A stretch of DNA of 64,000 nt from NVTR01 sp965237505 (GTDB taxonomy: Bacteria > Pseudomonadota > Alphaproteobacteria > Rhodobacterales > Rhodobacteraceae), in contig CBDEFR010000005.1 of assembly GCA_965237505.1 (NCBI GenBank), positions 117,627 through 181,626 of the forward strand. The letters run 5' to 3'. Shown here one piece after another: positions 43,966 to 53,813 of this stretch (within the stretch, counting starts at the first letter, position 1; every line of letters starts with the position of its first letter). Made by a program: the position numbers and the translations under genes. The notes beneath the pieces were generated by a model. The model did no database searches. It worked only from the letters and a program-made list of their open reading frames with translations, and had not been told where the DNA came from.

Positions 43966-45759
43966 ATGACAACTAAAGAAACCGACACCGGCCCGGATCT
44001 GGATAGATTGAATGCCAATTTAGCAAAAATGGAGGTATTGTCGCAACGTTTGGCTGCGGCGTTTGGCCAGAAAAAAGCGGCCGATCCCAGATTGCAGGGC
44101 CCTGGCCAGGAATTGTACATGAAAGCGGCCACCGCCTATATGGCGCAGATGATCGTGGACCCGTCGAAAGTATTCGAACAGCAAGTGTCGCTGTGGGGCA
44201 AATCACTGAAACACTTTATTGAATCCCAAGAGCAATTGGCCAAGGGCACACTGGAAGCACCTGCCGACAGCGGCCCCACGGACAAGCGGTTTTCCAACCC
44301 GATGTGGGACACGCATCCGTATTTCAATTTCGTCAAACAGCAGTATCTTTTTGGCTCTGAGGCGATGGAGTCAGCCGTCGGTAATATCGAAGGGCTGGAG
44401 CCGCAGGACAAGAAACGGCTTGAATTTTTCTCACGCCAGATCATGGACATGCTCAGCCCGACTAATTTTCTCGGCACCAACCCGGAAGCCCTGGCACGGG
44501 CGGTTGAAACCGAAGGTCAGTCGCTGGTAGACGGGCTGGAAAACCTGGTTCGCGACATGGAGGCCAACGACGGCGACCTGGTCGTGACGCTTGCGGATAA
44601 GGATGCATTCAAGGTTGGCGAAAACCTCGCAACGTCCAAGGGATCGGTGATTTTTCGCAACCGGATGTTTGAACTGATCCAATACTCCCCATCAACCGAA
44701 ACGGTCCACAAAAGACCGCTGGTGATTTTTCCGCCCTGGATCAATAAATTCTACATCCTTGATCTGAAAGAGAAAAACAGCCTGATCAAATGGATTGTTG
44801 ACCAGGGCTTCACGCTGTTTGTGGTGTCTTGGGTTAATCCTGACCCGAGCTATGCCGATGTTGGCATGGACACATATATTGAAGAGGCATTCCTGGTCGC
44901 GATCGACCAGGTCAAAGAGATCACGCGCGAAAAGAAAATCAACGTTATCGGCTACTGTATCGCCGGGGCGACGCTTGGCCTGACGCTGTCGCTGATGAAA
45001 AAACGCAGCGACAAATCGATTGCCAGTGCGACGTTTTTGACCACGCTCACGGATTTTTCCGATCAGGGCGAGATCGGCGTGTTTCTGGATAATGATTTTG
45101 TCGACGGGATCGAACGCGAGGTCGCCGAAAAGGGCATTTTGCACTCGTTCTTCTTGTCGCGCACGTTCAGTTACCTGCGCTCAAACGACCTGATCTATGC
45201 GCCCGCGATCCGCAGTTACATGATGGGAGAGGCGCCGCCGACATTTGACCTGCTGTTCTGGAACGGCGACGGAACCAACCTTCCGGCGCGCATGGCGGTG
45301 GAGTATCTGCGCAAGCTGTGCCAGGACGATTTGTTTGCGAACGGCAAATATCCGCTGCTCGGCGAACAGCTTTCGATCAAAGACGTGGACGTGCCGCTGT
45401 GCGCGATTGCGTGCGAGACCGACCATATCGCGGCTTGGACATCAAGCTATGATGGGGTGCGTCAGATGGGCTCGAATGACAAGACGTTCATCCTGTCTGA
45501 AAGCGGCCATATTGCCGGTATTGTAAACCCGCCGAGCAAGAAGAAATACGGCCATTACACCGGTCCTGATCTTGGCCTGACGCATGAGGACTGGAAGCGC
45601 AGCGCTGATTTCAATGAAGGCTCGTGGTGGCCAAGATGGGGGACCTGGCTTGCCAAGCATTCTGGTGCGCAGGTTCCGGCCCGTGATCCGGGTGATTCGA
45701 GCCATCCGGTGCTATGTGCGGCACCGGGAACCTATGTGGTTGCCAAGCGAAGCGATTGA
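43966..45759 (+). CDS. phaC: Class I polyhydroxyalkanoate synthase
   Basis: Polymerises 3-hydroxyacyl-CoA into polyester at the granule surface. 597 residues. N-terminal PhaC_N domain, then an alpha/beta-hydrolase core with PPWINKFYILDL, the lipase-like box GYCIAGA with nucleophile Cys331, Asp486 in CETDHIAAW, and His515 in SGHIAGIVNPP. Full-length class I enzyme. Head of the plus-strand unit phaC-phaP-phaR, though phaP has its own regulated region. Confidence 0.96.
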   Translation: MTTKETDTGPDLDRLNANLAKMEVLSQRLAAAFGQKKAADPRLQGPGQELYMKAATAYMAQMIVDPSKVFEQQVSLWGKSLKHFIESQEQLAKGTLEAPADSGPTDKRFSNPMWDTHPYFNFVKQQYLFGSEAMESAVGNIEGLEPQDKKRLEFFSRQIMDMLSPTNFLGTNPEALARAVETEGQSLVDGLENLVRDMEANDGDLVVTLADKDAFKVGENLATSKGSVIFRNRMFELIQYSPSTETVHKRPLVIFPPWINKFYILDLKEKNSLIKWIVDQGFTLFVVSWVNPDPSYADVGMDTYIEEAFLVAIDQVKEITREKKINVIGYCIAGATLGLTLSLMKKRSDKSIASATFLTTLTDFSDQGEIGVFLDNDFVDGIEREVAEKGILHSFFLSRTFSYLRSNDLIYAPAIRSYMMGEAPPTFDLLFWNGDGTNLPARMAVEYLRKLCQDDLFANGKYPLLGEQLSIKDVDVPLCAIACETDHIAAWTSSYDGVRQMGSNDKTFILSESGHIAGIVNPPSKKKYGHYTGPDLGLTHEDWKRSADFNEGSWWPRWGTWLAKHSGAQVPARDPGDSSHPVLCAAPGTYVVAKRSD

Positions 45760-45790
45760 ATTCACAAGATTAAAAATACCGGCGTCGTTA

Positions 45791-45832
45791 TGCTGCAGTG
45801 CAGCAAAAAACCCTTGAAATGCTGCGCCGCAG
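45791..45832 (+). promoter_or_regulatory. Two candidate PhaR operators in the phaP promoter region
   Basis: Perfect dyad TGCTGCAGTGCAGCA (45791-45805) and, 16 bp later, CTGCGCCGCAG (45822-45832), which is exactly CTGC-N3-GCAG. A TTGAAA at 45814-45819 could be a -35 element with a weak CATATG 17 bp later, so the second operator would lie in the spacer and block polymerase. Typical of phasin genes repressed by PhaR. Confidence 0.7.
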
Positions 45833-45890
45833 AGAGCATATGGGGCTCAGACGCGAATTCGGGATGGTCCCTACGCGAGGAGTTTAGACA

Positions 45891-46340
45891 ATGACAAAAG
45901 CCCAAGATTACACGACCGTCGTGAAAGACATGTTTGGTGCGTTCCCGGTTGATATGTCAGCCTTTCAGGACGCGTTCAAATCGCACGCCTCTTTTGGTGA
46001 GAAACTGTCCAAAGTTGCTTTGAGCGCGGCAGACAAATCCGCCGAGATTTCGACCAAATGGACCAAAGACACAATCGCCCGCGTCGGCGACGTGACCAAA
46101 GTCAAGGAAGATCCGGCAGACTACGGCAAAGCCGTATCCGATTTCGCTGCCGCACTAGCAGAGCTGGTTTCAGAGCATCTGGCTGCATTTGCTGAAGTTG
46201 CCAAGAAAGTTCAGATGGAAACCGTCGAACTGGTAATGGCCGCTGGCAAAGACATCAGCGAAGACGCGACAGCCGCTGTCAAGAAAGCAACTGCTGACGT
46301 GACAACTGCTGCCAAGAAAGCCACTGCAGCTGCAAAGTAA
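45891..46340 (+). CDS. phaP: Phasin (granule-coating protein)
   Basis: Amphipathic helical protein that coats polyhydroxyalkanoate granules. 149 residues; starts MTKAQDYTTVVKDMFGAFPVDMSAFQDAFK, has long helices rich in Ala/Lys/Glu, and a Lys-Ala tail (AAVKKATADVTTAAKKATAAAK) characteristic of such phasins. Follows phaC after a region with two operator dyads, and is followed by a strong terminator before phaR. Confidence 0.9.
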   Translation: MTKAQDYTTVVKDMFGAFPVDMSAFQDAFKSHASFGEKLSKVALSAADKSAEISTKWTKDTIARVGDVTKVKEDPADYGKAVSDFAAALAELVSEHLAAFAEVAKKVQMETVELVMAAGKDISEDATAAVKKATADVTTAAKKATAAAK

Positions 46341-46387
46341 GCGAACGACCTGATCACCGGCAACCTCCCTGTCAGCGTGATCGGCCT

Positions 46388-46430
46388 GGGCGAGCATTAG
46401 GGTCTCTAATGCCCGCCCTTTTCTTTTTTT
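46388..46430 (+). terminator. Intrinsic terminator after phaP
   Basis: Stem GGGCGAGCATTAG / CTAATGCCCGCCC with a five-base loop and a T run interrupted by one C. Separates abundant phaP transcription from phaR. Confidence 0.9.
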
Positions 46431-46477
46431 CTGCACTGCACTAGTGTTTGCTGCGATGCCGAAATGTGGGGAGTGCC

Positions 46478-47029
46478 GTGGCTGATAATACTGCAAAACT
46501 GCTGATCAAACGATATGCCAGCCGTCGGCTCTATAATACCGAGACCAGCGATTATGTGACCCTTGACGACATTGCCGGATTTATCCGCAATGGCCGTGAC
46601 GTTCAGATTATCGATCTCAAAAGCGGCGATGACCTGACCCGACAGTATCTGCTGCAAATCATCGCCGAGCATGAAGGGCGCGGCGAAAGCGTTCTGCCGA
46701 TTGCGGTTTTGACGGATCTGGTGCGCAGTTACACAACCGAGGTGCAATCGGTGGTGCCGCAATTCCTGGCAATGTCGTTTGAGATGCTTCGCGATGGCCA
46801 GTCCAAAGTGATGGAAAACATCGCCAACCCGATGTCTTCGATGCCTGGCTTTGAGGCCATGCAGGCGCAGCAACAGGCGTTCATGAAAGCCATGACAGGC
46901 GGCGTTGCCGGGACCTGGGGCAGCCCGATCAAAAAGACCGATGGCGCCGCCCGCGAGGGTGATGGTGATGAGTTGGGCGAAATCAAGAAACAGTTGGCGG
47001 AGCTGCAGTCCAGACTGTCAAAACTCTGA
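46478..47029 (+). CDS. phaR: PhaR, polyhydroxyalkanoate synthesis repressor
   Basis: Senses polyester and represses phaP and phaR until granules sequester it. GTG start at 46478 with GGGGAG upstream; 183 residues. The N-terminal DNA-binding domain KLLIKRYASRRLYNTETSDYVTLDDIAGFIRNGRDVQIID is diagnostic; the middle holds the polyester-binding part, and the C-terminus is a short coiled coil (ELGEIKKQLAELQSRLSKL). Upstream, CTGCACTGCA (46431-46440) and TGCTGCGATGC look like PhaR half-sites, consistent with autoregulation. Confidence 0.94.
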   Translation: MADNTAKLLIKRYASRRLYNTETSDYVTLDDIAGFIRNGRDVQIIDLKSGDDLTRQYLLQIIAEHEGRGESVLPIAVLTDLVRSYTTEVQSVVPQFLAMSFEMLRDGQSKVMENIANPMSSMPGFEAMQAQQQAFMKAMTGGVAGTWGSPIKKTDGAAREGDGDELGEIKKQLAELQSRLSKL

Positions 47030-47057
47030 CCCTTGGTGCGTCGGAGCCCGAACTGAT

Positions 47058-48020
47058 ATGGTCGACTCACCGAAAAAGATCACGCTTTGGGGGATCGAGG
47101 TGTTCGTGGCTGCGGCCCAGGAACAGTCGATCTCGGCTGCCGCGCGCCGACTTGGCGCCAGCCCGTCATCGATCAGCCAGCAGCTCAGCAATCTGGAAAC
47201 CGCCGTCGGCGCGGTTCTGCTAAACCGGCACGAGCGACCGGTGACGCTGACCCCGGCAGGCGAAGCATTTCGCCGCCGCGCCCAGACCATGCTGAATGAA
47301 GCCGCCCAGGCCCGCGCAGAACTGGCGCGCATTGATCACAAGGTACTGACGCAGTTACGGCTTGGAGTGATTGAGGATTTTGATTCCGGCGTCACGCCGT
47401 TGCTGCTTAACCAGTTGGCGAGTGAAATGTCGTCGACCCAGTTCCTGCTGGAAACCGGCGCCAGCCATCGCCTGTTTGACCATCTGGAATCGCGCGCTTT
47501 GGATGTTATTGTCGCCACCGACATGGGCGCTGCGGCCGGCTGGATGGAAGTATTTCCGCTGATGGTAGAACCGTTCGTGGCCGTTGTGCCCAAAGGCGCC
47601 ATTTCCGGCGCCGAAGACCGCCAAGCGCTATTGGAAATGCCGCTGATCAAATACACCTCGCGCCATCACATGGGCCGCGTCATTGCGGACCATCTGGTGC
47701 GCCAGAACCTGACGCTGGCGCACCGGTTCGAGCTGGACAGCTATCACGCGATCATGGCGATGGTGGCAAATGGCGCCGGCTGGAGCATTCTGACGCCGCT
47801 CGGAGTGACCCACGCCAAGCGGTTTCATGATCACGTGGATGTATTTCCGCTGCCGTTTGCGCCGCTGTCGCGCACCATCTCGCAGTATGGGCGACGCGAT
47901 ATTCTGGGTGACATGCCGGGTATCATTGCGGCCCGGCTGCGCCAGCTTCTAGCCGCTCGGATCGTGTCGCCGCAGGTGGCCCGGTTGCCTTGGCTTAAGG
48001 GCGAGCTGCGGGTGATTTAA
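47058..48020 (+). CDS. LysR-family transcriptional regulator
   Basis: 320 residues from ATG 47058 (MVDSPKKITLWGIEVFVAAAQEQS). N-terminal winged HTH (SISAAARRLGASPSSISQQLSNLETAVGAVLLNR) followed by the periplasmic-binding-protein-like effector domain (RLGVIEDFDSGVTPLLL... ). The inducer and targets are unknown; 28 bp after phaR and co-directional, so it may be transcribed with it. An open extension upstream overlaps phaR and is not family-like. Confidence 0.9.
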   Translation: MVDSPKKITLWGIEVFVAAAQEQSISAAARRLGASPSSISQQLSNLETAVGAVLLNRHERPVTLTPAGEAFRRRAQTMLNEAAQARAELARIDHKVLTQLRLGVIEDFDSGVTPLLLNQLASEMSSTQFLLETGASHRLFDHLESRALDVIVATDMGAAAGWMEVFPLMVEPFVAVVPKGAISGAEDRQALLEMPLIKYTSRHHMGRVIADHLVRQNLTLAHRFELDSYHAIMAMVANGAGWSILTPLGVTHAKRFHDHVDVFPLPFAPLSRTISQYGRRDILGDMPGIIAARLRQLLAARIVSPQVARLPWLKGELRVI

Positions 48021-48046
48021 AGCGGTTCTCGCTTAATCAGACGCGC

Positions 48047-49243
48047 TCAGGTGCCAAAAGCCAGCTCATTTTCCATCACATCCTCGGCTGCCGCCAGAAG
48101 CGCCGTGGCAATGAAATCAAGCTCGTCAAAGTTCAGACGCGCCGGAAGCCGTATGTCACAAGCGCGCATCAACATGGCGCGGGTTTTCGGAAGCTCGGGT
48201 TGCGCGCCTAGGAACTTCCAGTTCCAGAACGCCCGCGCATTGTCCTGGGTCAGGCCGAAGATTTGCACATTTACGCCACGGTGCGCGGCGGCATCGGCGA
48301 AATCGGCGGTCTCGCTGTCGCTCATCCCGATCAGATTGAACTGGATCGAGTCCGGTGCGCGCAGTTCCGGGCCAAGCGCGGCAGGAACGTTGAACCAGGG
48401 CGATTGGTTGAGGATTTCGGCCACATAGTCGTGGTTGCGCCGACCGCGCGAAACCCGGTGCCCGATCAGGCCGATTTGCGGGCGAATGATCGCCGCTGAA
48501 AGGTTTGAAAGCCGGGTGTTATACAGCGGCAACTGGTTCTGCCAGCGGGCAAATCCGTCTTGCAGAACCGGGTGCTTTTTCCAATTATGCTCATAAGCGC
48601 CCGACATGATCACCGCGCGTGCGGCCAGATCGGCGTCATCGGTCACCAAGAATTCCACCCTCGCCTGCGTTCACCAGTTTGTAAGACTGAAACGAAAAGC
48701 ATCCCAAGCTGCCGATCGTGCCGATATTGCGCCCGTTCCAGGTTGTTCCAAGCGAATGCGCTGCATCTTCGATCACCGGAACCCCGCGTCCATCCGCCAG
48801 CGCCATGATCGCGTTCATGTCCGAGGTGTGGCCGCGCATGTGGCTGATCAGGATGGCCTGGATGTCGCCGCCTCAACTTGGTCTCAAAGTCTGCCATATC
48901 AATGCGATAGTCATCCCCAACCTCAACCAGAACCGGCACGCAGTCGGCGTGAACCACGGCCGACGGAACAGCCGCGAAAGTGAACGCCGGGATCAGAACC
49001 CGGGCGTCGCGCGGCAGGTCCAAAGCCTTTAGCGAAAGGAAAAGTGCGGCCGAACAAGACGAACACGGCAAGCGCATATTTGGCCCCTATTGCGTGCGCG
49101 AATTCCCTTTCCAAAAGCGCCACTGGCGACGCTTCGGGTGAGGTGTAGCGAAACAGATCGCCCGATTGCAGCATTCGGTCAATCTCTGCTCTTGCTGCCA
49201 CTGGAATTGGTTCAGCGTCATAAACATTTGGGGCCTGCTTCAT
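48047..49243 (-). pseudogene. DegT/DnrJ/EryC1-family aminotransferase with three frameshifts
   Basis: PLP-dependent sugar aminotransferase family. From ATG 49243 (MKQAPNVYDAEPIPVAARAEIDRML) the protein reads to GAKYALAV, is shifted by an extra T (49062-49063) to SSCSAALFLSLKALDLPRDARVLIPAFTFAAVPSAV, again near 48870 to AILISHMRGHTSDMNAIMALA...CFSFQSYKLVNAGEGG with the PLP Lys, and again by an extra A (48653-48654) to FLVTDDADLAARAVIMSGAYEHNW and the end. Each shift is one base and each lengthens the sequence by one. Corrected length is about 398, normal for the family. No sugar-biosynthesis neighbours are seen. Real pseudogene or sequence errors. Confidence 0.82.
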
Positions 49244-49345
49244 GTCTTCGCCTTTTCCGAAAACCGCTTTCGGAAAAACTGTAAAGCGAAAACAGATTAA
49301 TTGCGAGTTATTTCCGCATCTCGTTGAAAACAAATTATGCCGAGA

Positions 49346-50186
49346 TCAGCGGATGAACTGCGGCCGGATGCGCAGCTTGCGCCGGCGCTCCTGTGGCAGG
49401 TGGCGGTTCAGGCGGCGGTTGATAATGCCGAAAAACGTAATAATGCACAGCGTCAGCAAGATAAAATAGCCCGCAAGGATCGGGTAAGGGATAAACGGGT
49501 TAAAGGTCTTGTCGGCGAAATAATTGGCGTAATAAAGCGCGTTCACCTTTTTGTTGCCAGGCCGGAAATCCGGAAAAATAGACCAGCGTGGTGGCGTGGA
49601 AAAGAAAGATCGCCTCGTTCGTGTAGGCAGGCCAGGCAAGGCGCAGCATTGTCGGCCAGATGATCCGCTTGAACCGCATCCATCCGGTCAGCCCATAGGC
49701 ATCGGCGGCCTCAACATCGCCCATCGGAATGCTGCGCAGCGCGCCATAGAATATTTCGCCGGAATATGCGGCGGTGTTCAGGAACAACACGATAATCGCG
49801 CCAAGCCAGGCGCGGGTAAACCAGCGGGTTTCGACGGTGATTTCAGCAAACATTAGATTAATGTCGATGCCGACCTTGGGCAGCAGAACAAAGATCTCGT
49901 AGGCCAGAAAGAACTGGATGAACAGCGGCGAGCCGCGGAACAGAAAAACAAACCATTCCGCCGGCTTACGGATCAGCGGATTGCCGACACTTTTGCCCAA
50001 CGCCACGCCGGTCGCCAAGACGAAACCAATAGACAGTGCCAGAACCCCGAAATAGATATTCCAGATCATCCCCGATCCGATCAGTGTGAATTGCTCGCAC
50101 AGGGTAAAATCGGATCTTGGCAACAACCGTTCACCAATACCGATCGAGCGCAGGGCATAGGCCTGAAAGGTCTCAAAGCAGCTCAT
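49346..50186 (-). pseudogene. Amino-acid-type ABC transporter permease (HisM-like) with one frameshift
   Basis: Second inner-membrane permease of a polar amino acid uptake system. N-terminal block from 50186 has several membrane helices, WFVFLFRGSPLFIQFFLAYEIF (the permease loop start) and the EAA-type segment GALRSIPMGDVEAADAYGLTGWMRFKRIIWP. A run of five A (49548-49552, minus strand) shifts the frame in PAWQQK; with four A it continues VNALYYANYFADKTFNPFIPYPILAGYFILLTLCIITFF and ends at 49346. Corrected length is about 279, normal. Overlaps the HisQ-like gene by four bases. One homopolymer base decides between an intact transporter and a broken one. Confidence 0.82.
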
Positions 50187-51064
50187 GCTCTGGCCTTGCG
50201 TTGTTGTTTGCCACCAATTGTGGCCTGCCCATATGAAAGACGCGCGGTGAGCCGCTCAAGCATGACCTCTGATATCCGGGTGAGGCCGAGATAAAACACC
50301 AAAAGCCCGAGAAAATACCAAAGCCGCCAATCGCCGTGCGGATACGTGAAGACACTGGTCTTCAGGCCGCCGAGTTCGCGCGCCCAATAGACGATGTCCT
50401 CGACCCCAAGCAGAAACAAAAGCGGCGTCGCTTTGATCAGAATCATCCATAGGTTGGACAGGCCGGGCAGCGCAAATATCCACATCTGCGGCACCAGCAC
50501 GCGCCAGAATGTCTGGCGCCGGGTCATGCCATAAGCCTCGGCGGTTTCAATCTGCGCATGCGGCACGGCCCGCATCGCGCCATATATTACGTTCGCGGCA
50601 AAGGCCCCGAATACGATCGCAAAGGTCAGCACCGCAAGGAAGAACCCATAGGTTTCGTGCAGCCACTGGGCAGAGCTTGACAGCGGCAGTTTGGCCACCG
50701 AACAGACGACAAAATCGTGACCCTGTCGCACCGGTTCGTCCCAGTCCGGGCATTTGACCTTGTGGCGCAGCCACTCGAACGCCTGATCAAGCGCGATGAC
50801 GAAGAACAGAAAAAATGCGATGTCCGGCACGCCACGCACAATTGCGGTGTAGCCTTTGCCAAACCAGCGCAGCGGCGCGAAGTGCGAGCGCGCGGCGGTG
50901 GCGCCGCCAAATCCGAAAAGCAACGAGATCGGTGCAGTGATCGCCAACAGCACCATCACAGTCCCGAACGAGCCATAAAACGCTGCGTGCTTGCCCGAGC
51001 TCAGGTAGCAAACAAACCACTGGAATTGCGCCAGGTCGCCCGGATCAGTACAGTATGAAAACAT
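50183..51064 (-). CDS. Amino-acid-type ABC transporter permease (HisQ-like)
   Basis: 293-residue inner-membrane permease of the HAAT/PAAT type. Membrane helices at about 30-52, 85-100, 145-165, 200-220 and 245-268; permease motif GYTAIVRGVPDIAFFLFFVIALDQ and EAA loop GAMRAVPHAQIETAEAYGMTRRQTFWRVLVPQ, which contacts the ATPase. An inserted periplasmic segment (KVKCPDWDEPVRQGHDFVVCS) carries two Cys that may pair. Middle gene of the leftward unit ATPase - binding protein - HisQ - HisM. Confidence 0.9.
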   Translation of the reverse strand: MFSYCTDPGDLAQFQWFVCYLSSGKHAAFYGSFGTVMVLLAITAPISLLFGFGGATAARSHFAPLRWFGKGYTAIVRGVPDIAFFLFFVIALDQAFEWLRHKVKCPDWDEPVRQGHDFVVCSVAKLPLSSSAQWLHETYGFFLAVLTFAIVFGAFAANVIYGAMRAVPHAQIETAEAYGMTRRQTFWRVLVPQMWIFALPGLSNLWMILIKATPLLFLLGVEDIVYWARELGGLKTSVFTYPHGDWRLWYFLGLLVFYLGLTRISEVMLERLTARLSYGQATIGGKQQRKARA

Positions 51065-51121
51065 CGACCCCGAAAGATTGACAGGGCCCTAATGGGCCCT
51101 GCCGGTCACTGTCGTTTTCGA

Positions 51122-51844
51122 TCAGAAAGTCGCCAGATCGCCTTTGAACCACTTTATAATCAAAGCGTTAAGCGAACCGTCGGCTTTCATCGATATGATC
51201 GCGGCATTGAATTTGTCACGCAATTCGTTGTCGCTTTCACGTATGCCCATGCCAACACCGCCGCCGATCATCACTTCCTGTTCAAGCAGCATAAGATCGG
51301 GGTCTTCGTTGGCAATCGGTGCCAGATAGGCGTTGTCGGCCAGAACCGCGTCCGCCTCACCGTTTTTCACCGCAGCGATAGTTTCGTCCGGGGTCGCGAA
51401 TTCAACCAACATTGCACCGGACGAGGCGACGAAACTGGCTTGAATGGTGTTGGTTTGGGCCGCGATTACACCATTCTCTACGTCAACATCCATCGACAAA
51501 GCCAAATGGGAAGACGGGTCGGGCAGAGTATATTGCTCAGTGAAATCAATCACTTCGTCACGCTCGTCCGTCACCGACATGCCGGCGATGATGGTGTCAT
51601 AGTTGCCGGACACCAGGTTGGGGATGATCGAATCCCATTCGTTGGTGACCCACTCGCACGTGAGGCCCGCGCGCAGGCACAGTTCGTCGCCAAGCTCGCG
51701 CTCGAATCCCTCGACTTCGCCGTTGTCATTGATAAAATTCCACGGCGGGTAAGCGCCCTCCGTGCCCATGCGGATGACATCCTGTGCCATTGCAAAACTG
51801 GCCGAAAGGGCAAGTGCTGCGGTAACTAAGATCAGTCTTTTCAT
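51122..51844 (-). CDS. ABC transporter periplasmic amino-acid-binding protein
   Basis: 240 residues. Signal peptide MKRLILVTAALALSASFAMA with cleavage after residue 20, then VIRMGTEGAYPPWNFINDNGEVEGFERELGDELC, the ligand-binding start of SBP family 3, with GMSVTDERDEVIDFTEQY and VGMGIRESDNELRDKFNAAI. Two Cys residues (about 57 and 64) could form the disulfide usual in such proteins. Substrate is likely a polar or basic amino acid, but specificity cannot be read. Confidence 0.92.
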   Translation of the reverse strand: MKRLILVTAALALSASFAMAQDVIRMGTEGAYPPWNFINDNGEVEGFERELGDELCLRAGLTCEWVTNEWDSIIPNLVSGNYDTIIAGMSVTDERDEVIDFTEQYTLPDPSSHLALSMDVDVENGVIAAQTNTIQASFVASSGAMLVEFATPDETIAAVKNGEADAVLADNAYLAPIANEDPDLMLLEQEVMIGGGVGMGIRESDNELRDKFNAAIISMKADGSLNALIIKWFKGDLATF

Positions 51845-51872
51845 GTTTTTCTCCCTTTATTTAACGCTGTTA

Positions 51873-52652
51873 TCAAGCTGCAACAGACGCGCTTAGAAAC
51901 TGTTGCAGGCGGTTTGTTTTTGGGGTTCTTAAGACTTCAGCCGGCGGGCCTTGTTCTTCGATCTTGCCCTGGTGAAGAAACACGACATGGTCGGATACAT
52001 CGCCAGCAAGGCGCATGTCATGGGTAACCAGGATCATCGTCCGGCCCTCTGCGGCCAGGTTCTTGATCACCTTAACGACTTCCTGTTCCAGTTCCGGGTC
52101 CAGTGCCGAGGTCGGTTCGTCAAACAACAGCGCCTTGGGCTCCATGCACAATGCGCGCGCGATGGCGGCGCGCTGTTGTTGGCCACCCGAAAGCTGGGCC
52201 GGGTAGGCGTCGGCCTTTTCGCCGATGCCGACCTTGTCCAAAAGCTGCCGCCCGCGGGCCTCCATTTCGCTGCGCCCGTGACCCAGAACGGTGATCAGCG
52301 CTTCGGTCACGTTTTGCAGGATCGACATGTGTGACCAAAGATTGAACTGCTGAAAGACCATCGAAAGATTGGTGCGAATTCGGGTAACCTGCGCCTTGTC
52401 CGCAGGGTGTCGCGCGTGGCCTGTGCCACGCCATTTTATCGGTTCGCCCTCAAACAGAATCTCGCCCTGCTGGCTGTCTTCCAAAAGATTGGCACAGCGA
52501 AGCAGCGTCGATTTTCCCGACCCTGACGATCCGATAAACGAGACCGCATGCCCCTTTTGTGCCACAAGGTCCACCCCTTTCAGCACCTCCAGCGCTCCGA
52601 AAGACTTGTGAAGATCCCGGATTTCAATGACCGGCGTCGATGTGTTTGTCAC
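51873..52652 (-). CDS. ABC transporter ATP-binding protein (HisP/GlnQ type)
   Basis: 259 residues from a GTG at 52652 (TNTSTPVIEIRDLHKSFG). Walker A GSSGSGKST (41-49), Q-loop MVFQQFNLW, signature LSGGQQQR, Walker B KALLFDEPTSALDP and switch His in LVTHDM. Energises the uptake system encoded downstream. An IS630 copy starts five bases upstream of the GTG, so the native ribosome site and promoter are cut off; expression must now start in or read out of the IS, whose gene points away. The original gene may have begun slightly further upstream. Confidence 0.92.
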   Translation of the reverse strand: MTNTSTPVIEIRDLHKSFGALEVLKGVDLVAQKGHAVSFIGSSGSGKSTLLRCANLLEDSQQGEILFEGEPIKWRGTGHARHPADKAQVTRIRTNLSMVFQQFNLWSHMSILQNVTEALITVLGHGRSEMEARGRQLLDKVGIGEKADAYPAQLSGGQQQRAAIARALCMEPKALLFDEPTSALDPELEQEVVKVIKNLAAEGRTMILVTHDMRLAGDVSDHVVFLHQGKIEEQGPPAEVLRTPKTNRLQQFLSASVAA

Positions 52653-52657
52653 TCATA

Positions 52658-53813
52658 CCAACGGCCCCCAGATTTGACTCAAGGGGATTCCCACGAGCGG
52701 CGTGATCTGATTCAGTGGCATCAAGGCAAGGGAGGCTTTGATGGCAGTAAGGATTACGCGAAAAGACAAGTCCGCAGGCGAGCTTCGCCAGGAAGCGGCG
52801 CGGTGCCGGGATGGGAAAGCGGCGCGACGGATGTTGGCGATTGCCCTGGTTCTGGATGGGGTTGACCGCAAGACGGCGGCGGAAAACTGCGGCATGGATC
52901 GGCAGACGTTGCGGGATTGGGCCCACCGTTACAATGCGGAGGGCGTGTCGGGCCTGTTCAACCGTCGCCCGCCGGATCCACCCTGTCTGCTGAGCGCGGC
53001 ACAGAAGGAGGAGTTGGCGGAAATGGTTCGGGCGGGTCCCGACCCCGAAACCGATGGGGTTGTGCGCTGGCGGCGCATTGATCTGAAACGCAAGATCGAA
53101 GAGCGCTTCGGCGTCACCATGCATGAGCGAACTGTTGGCAAACAATTGGCAAGCCTGGGCTTTCGGCGTCTGTCGGTGCGCCCGCAGCATCCGAAATCCG
53201 ACCCGGATGCACAGGAGGCTTTTAAAAAAACTTCGCCGCAGAGGTAGAAGCAGCCTTGCCGGAAACAGCCCGCAGCAAGCCCCTGGAGATATGGTTTCAG
53301 GATGAAGCGCGGGTTGGCCAGCAGGGCACGCTCACCCGTATCTGGGCCGAGCGTGGAACACGCCCCCGTGCCCCGCGCGACACCCGCTATATCTGGAGCT
53401 ACATTTTCGGCGCCGTCTGCCCGGAACGGGCTGAAGCGGCCGCTCTGATCATGCCACATGCCGACACACAGGCCATGAGCGCGCATCTCGCCGAGATCGC
53501 TAAAACCGTCGCATCGGGCGCACATGCCCTTCTCATTCTGGATGGCGCTGGCTGGCACGGTTCGGCAGAGCTGGAGGTACCCGACAACATCACCCTGCTC
53601 AAACTCCCGCCCTATTCCCCTGAACTCAACCCGATGGAAAATGTGTGGGCTTATCTGCGTGCCAACAAGCTCGCCATATCCGTCTTCGACAATTATGAGC
53701 AGATCGTCGACAGGTGTTGCGAAGCATGGAACTTCTTTGCAAACGACAAAACCGCAATCACGTCAATCACTACCAGACAATGGGCCAAAACGGTCAACGA
53801 CTAGGGCCGTTGG
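52658..53813 (+). mobile_element. IS630-family element, copy 2, 1156 bp
   Basis: Same ends as copy 1, flanked by TA at 52656-52657 and 53814-53815. Same plus orientation as copy 1. Inserted immediately upstream of the ABC ATPase start. Confidence 0.94.
52741..53804 (+). CDS. IS630-family transposase, made by -1 frameshift (copy 2)
   Basis: Same two-frame layout as copy 1: HTH part from ATG 52741 to 53247, DDE part to the TAG at 53804, joined at a TTTT plus seven-A run around 53220-53230. Protein differs from copy 1 by one residue (Gly for Cys in the SYIF-AVCPERA segment). Catalytic segments IWFQDEARVGQQG, ILDGAGWHGS and YSPELNPMENVW intact. Confidence 0.88.
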
